Shown here in pieces: positions 15,970-19,716 of a DNA stretch of 19,716 bases. A program made the translations under genes and the position numbers. The notes below the pieces were generated by a model. The model worked only from the letters and a program-made list of their open reading frames with translations. It ran no database searches and had not been told where the DNA came from. The DNA lies in the NCBI GenBank assembly GCA_033721095.1, contig JAWWBG010000017.1:1-19716 (forward strand), read 5' to 3'. How positions within the stretch are numbered: position 1 is the stretch's first letter; the number at the start of each line of letters is the position of its first letter. The DNA is from JAWWBG01 sp033721095. Lineage in GTDB: Bacteria; Actinomycetota; Nitriliruptoria; Nitriliruptorales; Nitriliruptoraceae.

Positions 15970-16140
15970 TCAGGCGTCGTCGGCTTCGACGATCCGGATC
16001 ACGTCCTCGACGGCCGGGTGGTCGAGGATGATCAGGTCGAGATCGTTGGAGAGGTCCTCACCGCTGTCCGCGTAGATCTCCGCCAGGTCGTCCGCGACGG
16101 CCGGGCCGGCGTCGACGCGAAGCTGCGTCACGTCACCCAT
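15970..16140 (-). CDS. Small acidic protein, hypothetical (56 aa)
   Basis: This short protein begins MGDVTQLRVDAG and is rich in Asp and Glu, with a pattern of hydrophobic residues (DLDLIILDHPAVEDVIRIV) suggesting a small folded unit. There is no signal peptide, membrane helix or cysteine. ATG 16138-16140 is chosen because AGGAG lies 5 nt upstream and a promoter-like pair lies just before it; a longer reading to 16176 would start upstream of both. It is convergent with 15295-15963 and in the same direction as, but separated by 128 bp from, the histidine phosphatase gene. Function unknown. Confidence 0.6.
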   Translation of the reverse strand: MGDVTQLRVDAGPAVADDLAEIYADSGEDLSNDLDLIILDHPAVEDVIRIVEADDA

Positions 16141-16165
16141 GGCTGCTCCTGTCCGGTCACGAATC

Positions 16166-16195
16166 ACTGTATGCACGACGGCACCAGCCTGTCAT
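16166..16195 (-). promoter_or_regulatory. Promoter of the 56-aa gene
   Basis: On the minus strand, ATGACA (16190-16195, 5/6 match to -35) and TACAGT (16166-16171, 4/6 match to -10) are 18 bp apart. A start about 7 bp after the -10 would leave a leader of about 20 nt before the ATG at 16140. Confidence 0.45.
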
Positions 16196-16268
16196 GCGCC
16201 GATCGGAGGACGACAGGATGGCGCGCTGGGGCTGGTGAGCCGTGCGTGCAGCGCCGGGCCACCGAGTC

Positions 16269-16946
16269 TCAGGCGCCGACGTCCGGCTCCTGAGCGCGCT
16301 GACGCGGCTTCTCGGCAGCCTTGCGCGTGGTTACGAGCTCGGGCGCCAGGTGACCGGTCCCGTTCCACTGGTCGCAGAAGCGGCGTTGCTCCCACTCGAC
16401 CAGTTCGGTGATCGAGCAGTTGGCGACGCCGCCGAGGCTGGGCTCGGCGAGGTCGACCCAGCGGTGCGTGCCATGCCAGACCGGTCCGCCATGCGTCACG
16501 ACGACGGCCGTTCCGCCCTCGGCGAGCTCACCCAGGATGTGCTCGAGCGTGTCCTCAACCCGGTCGCCGAGGACCTGCGACGATTCGCCGCCCACCTCGC
16601 CGATGACGTCCTCGCCGTTGGCCCAGCGCTGGAAGCGCTCCGTGTCGTTCTCGGCGATCTCGGTGACGAGCTGGCCGGTCCAGCTGCCGAAGTCCCGCTC
16701 GCGGAGGCCGACGTGCCGCGTGGCCGTGACCCCCAGCGCGTCCTCGATCGACTCGACGGTTTCCTCGCAGCGTTGGAGGTCGCTGGTCCAGGCGGGCGCG
16801 CCCGGGTACTGGTCGGCGATGCGCACGGCAACCGCCTTGGCCTGTTCGCGCCCGACGTCGGTCAACCCGGTGCCCGACTGGCCCTGGACCCGTCGCTCGA
16901 CGTTCCACGCCGACTGGCCGTGGCGTATCAGCACCAGCCGCTTCAT
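16269..16946 (-). CDS. Histidine phosphatase family protein (GpmB-like)
   Basis: This 225-aa cytosolic enzyme is of the histidine phosphatase superfamily (branch 1). The catalytic RHG is at 8-10 with nucleophile His9. Further family residues are SDLQRCEET (Arg59), the general acid Glu83 in LRERDFGSW, and the second catalytic His152 in VVTHGGPVW. The substrate cannot be told from sequence; relatives dephosphorylate phosphoglycerates, glucosyl-3-phosphoglycerate, cobalamin intermediates and others. The ATG overlaps the stop of rsfS by 4 bp (ATGA), so it is translationally coupled. The nadD-rsfS-phosphatase order is common in actinobacteria. The C-terminal 25 residues are charged and probably unstructured. 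Confidence 0.9.
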   Translation of the reverse strand: MKRLVLIRHGQSAWNVERRVQGQSGTGLTDVGREQAKAVAVRIADQYPGAPAWTSDLQRCEETVESIEDALGVTATRHVGLRERDFGSWTGQLVTEIAENDTERFQRWANGEDVIGEVGGESSQVLGDRVEDTLEHILGELAEGGTAVVVTHGGPVWHGTHRWVDLAEPSLGGVANCSITELVEWEQRRFCDQWNGTGHLAPELVTTRKAAEKPRQRAQEPDVGA

Positions 16947-17362
16947 GCCTCGCCGCCCACGTCGATCACCACCGGCGGACGTGCGTCGGACTCGATGATC
17001 TCACCGTCATCGGCGGCGCGCCGCGGGACGTCCGCCCACAGGCGTTCGAGGTCGTAGTAGGCGCGTTGCTCCGGGTTGAACACGTGCACGACGATGTCGC
17101 CGTAGTCCAGCAGCGACCACCCCGAGCCGACGGTGCCTTCGCGACGTTCGGGACGTCGTTCGCGGTCCTGCTTGAGGAGCCGCTCGACCTCCTCCAGGAT
17201 CGCCTTCATCTGCGGCTCGTTGTTGCCGGTCACGAGCACGAACAGGTCGACGAGGCCGAGGAGGTCGGCGACGTCGAGGATGACGGGGTCGGCCGCGTGC
17301 TTGTCGACGGCGGCGCGGACGGCGTCGAGGGCCGCGGCGACGGCATCGGCGGTGGCTGGCAT
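16943..17362 (-). CDS. rsfS: Ribosome silencing factor RsfS
   Basis: This 139-aa protein matches the RsfS/Iojap family in length and motifs: DPVILDVADLLGLVDLFVLVTGNNEPQ, then GWSLLDYGDIVVHVF and YYDLERLWAD. RsfS binds ribosomal protein uL14 on the 50S subunit and blocks joining with the 30S when nutrients are short. It follows nadD after 29 bp and overlaps the histidine phosphatase gene by 4 bp. No strong Shine-Dalgarno is seen at the ATG (17360-17362). A short acidic C-terminal extension (DDGEIIESDARPP) goes beyond the conserved core. Confidence 0.95.
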   Translation of the reverse strand: MPATADAVAAALDAVRAAVDKHAADPVILDVADLLGLVDLFVLVTGNNEPQMKAILEEVERLLKQDRERRPERREGTVGSGWSLLDYGDIVVHVFNPEQRAYYDLERLWADVPRRAADDGEIIESDARPPVVIDVGGEA

Positions 17363-17391
17363 CTGGGCGATCGTTGAGGCTGCGGCGGACG

Positions 17392-17964
17392 CTACCGGTA
17401 CAGCCCGGACGACCGGACGTGCTCGTCGACGGCGTCGGGAACCAGGTAGCGGGTGGGCCGGCCCTTCGCGTAGCGCTCGCGGAGGTCCGTCGAGGAGATG
17501 TCGATACCGGGCAGGCGCACGATGTTGACGCGCTGCTGCACGGGGTGGGCGCGCGGGAGCTCGTGACCCGGCCGCTCGACGGCGACGAAGGTGACCAGGT
17601 CGGGGAGTTCCTCGGCGCGGTGCCAGTTCGGCAGCTCGACGACCTCGTCGGAGCCGAGGATGAAGAAGAACACGTCGTCGGGACGTTGGGCCCGCAGCTC
17701 CGACAGCGTGTCGAACGTGAACGTGGGCCCGTCGCGCCGGACCTCGCGATCCTCGACGACCAAGGCGGCGTTGTCGACCGTGGCAAGCCGGGTCAGCTCG
17801 AGCCGAACCTCCGCAGGCGTCTCGACCGGCTTGTGCCGGGGATCACCGGCGACGACGAACCAGACCTCGTCGAGTCCGAGCGCCCACTTGACGCCCTCTG
17901 CCACCACGAGGTGACCGACATGGGGAGGATCGAACGACCCGCCGAGCAACCCGATCTTGGCCAC
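17392..17964 (-). CDS. nadD: Nicotinate-nucleotide adenylyltransferase NadD
   Basis: This 190-aa enzyme transfers AMP from ATP to nicotinate mononucleotide, forming deamido-NAD in NAD biosynthesis. The nucleotidyltransferase signature GGSFDPPHVGH (8-18) includes the (H/T)xGH motif. TFTFDTL and FFFILGSDEV follow, and the second ATP-binding motif ISSTDLR is near 160-166. Start is GTG 17962-17964, giving MAKIGLLGGSFDP; longer readings run back into the VWA gene and are not needed. The gap to the VWA stop is 8 bp, and AGGG lies about 7 nt before the GTG. It is upstream of rsfS (29 bp). Confidence 0.95.
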   Translation of the reverse strand: MAKIGLLGGSFDPPHVGHLVVAEGVKWALGLDEVWFVVAGDPRHKPVETPAEVRLELTRLATVDNAALVVEDREVRRDGPTFTFDTLSELRAQRPDDVFFFILGSDEVVELPNWHRAEELPDLVTFVAVERPGHELPRAHPVQQRVNIVRLPGIDISSTDLRERYAKGRPTRYLVPDAVDEHVRSSGLYR

Positions 17965-17972
17965 CGGACGCC

Positions 17973-19394
17973 CTACGCGATCCGCTCGACGAACTCGGCG
18001 AGCTGCTTGAGGTTGCGCACCTCGACCATGTCGTCGACGTAGCGGGCGTAGTTCCAGGCGATCGAGTCGCCCGTCCCCCAGAACTGGGCGCGTTCCGGGT
18101 TGAGCCAGAACAACCTCCGGGCCCGTTTCTGGAGATCCTGGAGGACCCAGTCGTTGGCCTTGCGATAGTTGTTGCGGGCGTCGCCGAGGATGATCACGGT
18201 CGAGCGTGGCGTGACCTCGTCGGCGTGTTCGGCGTGGAACTTCTCCAGCGAGTGGCCATAGTCGGAGTGCCCGTCGAGCCACACCAGCTCGGCCTCGCTC
18301 ATCATCCTGCGCACGCCCTCGGTGAAGTCGCCCGTCTCGAACAGTGCCGTGACCTCGTCGATCGTGTCGATGAAGGCAAACGAGCGGACCTTGCTGAACT
18401 GCTCCTGGAGCGTGTGCACCAGCATGAGGGTGAAGCGGGCGAAGCTTGCGACCGAGCCCGACACGTCGCAGATGACGAACAGCTCGGGCTTGTGGGGCTT
18501 GCGCGGCTTGAAGGCCGGGTCGAACGGGACACCACCCGTGGACAGCGAGTGACGGACCGTTCGCCGGACGTCGAGGCGGCCGTCGCGGCCGTGCTTGCGC
18601 TTGACCGACACGCGCGTCGCGAGCTTGCGGGCCAGCGGACGGATCTCCGCGCGCATCTCGGCTTGCTCCTCCGCCGTGAGTCGGAAGAAGTCCACCTCGT
18701 CGATGGGTGGTCGCGTCATGCGGTCGGCGACCTGGTCGACTCCCCGCTGGGCGGCGGCGCGGCGACGGATCTCGGCCTCGACCTCCTCCTGGAACTCGCG
18801 CAGGCGCGCCTCGTACTCGTCACGCCAGAGCCGCTCCTGCAGCGCGCTGGGCGCCCCCTCCTCCTCGGTCTGGGCGGCGAGCATGTCGCGCAGGAGCTGC
18901 TGGATGTCCACGGCCCGGAACACGCGGTACTGGAAGTAGGAGGCCGAGCCGTCGCGCTGCTCGACGCGGCCGAACTGGTCGACGGCGCGGCGCGCCATCT
19001 CGCGGATGGACTCTGGCGTGCCCTCCATGAGCTGTTCGAGCAGCTGGCGGACGAACTCGTCGGGATCCAGTTCCTCGGGTGGCTGATCGGTGACCATCGG
19101 CGTGTCGTCGTCAGGCGCGACCCGCGCCGGGAAGTACACCTCGAACAGATCGTCGAACGCGCGCCGGTGAACGTGCTGCTTGACGCAGACAGCCGCCAAC
19201 GACTCGCGCAGCATGGGGCGGTTGAGCAGGTCAACGTGGCGCAGCAGTCGCGTGGCCTCGATGGCCTCGGACTGGCTGGCGCCAACCCCTGCTCGTCGCA
19301 GTGCGTCGACGAAGTCGAGGACGCGCTGGAGGAACCCGTTGAGCTCCGGTCCCGGCTCGGCCAGGACCTCGGCGAGGCGATCCGACGAGACCAT
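17973..19394 (-). CDS. VWA-domain CoxE-like protein, MoxR partner
   Basis: This 473-aa cytosolic protein pairs with the MoxR-type ATPase upstream (2-bp gap). The N-terminal two thirds are helical and charged, with a long probable coiled coil (RLWRDEYEARLREFQEEV...). The C-terminal part is a von Willebrand factor A domain with MIDAS motif DVSGS (310-314), then FAFIDTIDEV and STVIILGDARNNY. MoxR/VWA pairs act as chaperone-like systems in maturation of metal enzymes or other complexes; the client here is unknown. The ATG is at 19392-19394. Transcription continues into nadD only 8 bp later. Confidence 0.9.
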   Translation of the reverse strand: MVSSDRLAEVLAEPGPELNGFLQRVLDFVDALRRAGVGASQSEAIEATRLLRHVDLLNRPMLRESLAAVCVKQHVHRRAFDDLFEVYFPARVAPDDDTPMVTDQPPEELDPDEFVRQLLEQLMEGTPESIREMARRAVDQFGRVEQRDGSASYFQYRVFRAVDIQQLLRDMLAAQTEEEGAPSALQERLWRDEYEARLREFQEEVEAEIRRRAAAQRGVDQVADRMTRPPIDEVDFFRLTAEEQAEMRAEIRPLARKLATRVSVKRKHGRDGRLDVRRTVRHSLSTGGVPFDPAFKPRKPHKPELFVICDVSGSVASFARFTLMLVHTLQEQFSKVRSFAFIDTIDEVTALFETGDFTEGVRRMMSEAELVWLDGHSDYGHSLEKFHAEHADEVTPRSTVIILGDARNNYRKANDWVLQDLQKRARRLFWLNPERAQFWGTGDSIAWNYARYVDDMVEVRNLKQLAEFVERIA

Positions 19395-19396
19395 GG

Positions 19397-19716
19397 TCAG
19401 TTCATCTCGGGGTTGGGCGGCAGGCGCAGGTGGGCGTGGGCCTTGTGGACGTCCTGCTGGTACTTGAGCAGGACGTTCATCGTCGCCCGCGCGACGTTCT
19501 CGTCGATGGTGTCGAACCCGAGCTCGAGGAGGGTCTGGGCCCAGTCGAGTGTCTCGCTGATCGACGGCGGCTTCTTGAGCTCGAGCTGGCGCAGCGACCG
19601 CACGATCCGGACCAGCTGATCAGCCAGCTGCTCGGGCGCGTCGGGCACGCGGGACAGGACGATCTGCTTCTCGCGTTCGACCGAGGGGTAGTCGAGATAC
19701 AGGTACAGGCACCGGC
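19397..19716 (-). CDS. MoxR-type AAA+ ATPase, C-terminal part (partial)
   Basis: The reading frame is open to the window edge, so the 5' part, with Walker A and B, lies outside. The visible C-terminal stretch of about 106 residues begins near RCLYLYLDYPSVEREKQIV and continues with a helical lid: SLRQLELKKPPSISETLDW and ATMNVLLKYQQDV. These are typical of the MoxR family in CoxD-like ATPases. It stops 2 bp before the VWA gene. A GTG at 19646-19648 is internal, not the start, because clear homologous sequence lies upstream of it. Confidence 0.85.
   Translation of the reverse strand, partial: RCLYLYLDYPSVEREKQIVLSRVPDAPEQLADQLVRIVRSLRQLELKKPPSISETLDWAQTLLELGFDTIDENVARATMNVLLKYQQDVHKAHAHLRLPPNPEMN

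Noticed and set aside
18225..19619. 464-codon open frame on the plus strand
   Set aside because: It is antisense to the VWA gene, whose MIDAS motif and family match are clear; the opposite frame shows no domain.
1..19716. CRISPR array, insertion sequence or phage genes
   Set aside because: No regularly spaced short repeats, transposase motifs or terminal inverted repeats were found on either strand.

Overview
The window looks like a chromosomal piece of a high-GC actinobacterium. The evidence is the strong G/C bias at third codon positions, a SARP-type (BTAD) regulator fused to a STAND ATPase and WD40 propeller, a LAL-type LuxR regulator, an LPXTG cell-wall protein, and a nadD-rsfS-histidine phosphatase gene order. 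It reads like an uncultured or little-studied deep-branching actinobacterial lineage, but I cannot name it from sequence alone.

Left part (1-5801): a minus-strand pair encodes a calcium-repeat secreted protein (583-1701) and a small secreted protein with an HEHEH motif (127-543). An 864-aa LAL/MalT-like LuxR regulator (1883-4477) and a plus-strand tRNA-Ala(GGC) (4604-4677) follow. A second minus-strand pair encodes a single-pass membrane protein (5235-5645) and a close paralogue of the HEHEH protein (4763-5182). The two paralogues share a 110-bp tract with no mismatch although their flanks have diverged.

Centre (5646-10724): a 156-bp divergent promoter region carries heptamers (GTAAGYG) on an 11-bp grid, the layout SARP proteins bind. 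It precedes a 1532-aa BTAD-STAND-transmembrane-WD40 protein (5802-10400). A 324-bp intergenic region follows, holding several hairpins, a DosR/DevR-like palindrome and a leader hairpin that overlaps the next ribosome binding site.

Right-centre (10725-15963): a 935-aa cell-wall protein with six Ig/prealbumin-like repeats and an LPETG sorting signal ends at a 14-bp perfect hairpin. After it come a coupled pair: an LVIVD beta-propeller surface protein and a small exported protein overlapping it by 4 bp.

Right part (15970-19716, minus strand): a 56-aa acidic protein, then a tight conserved cluster transcribed leftward: MoxR-type AAA ATPase (partial), VWA/CoxE-like protein, nadD, rsfS and a histidine phosphatase.

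Taken together, the left three quarters encode exported or surface proteins and two large signal-integrating regulators, suggesting an environmentally controlled cell-envelope programme. The right quarter is housekeeping (NAD synthesis, ribosome silencing). The most promising signals are cis-regulatory: the SARP heptamer array and the DosR-like box.
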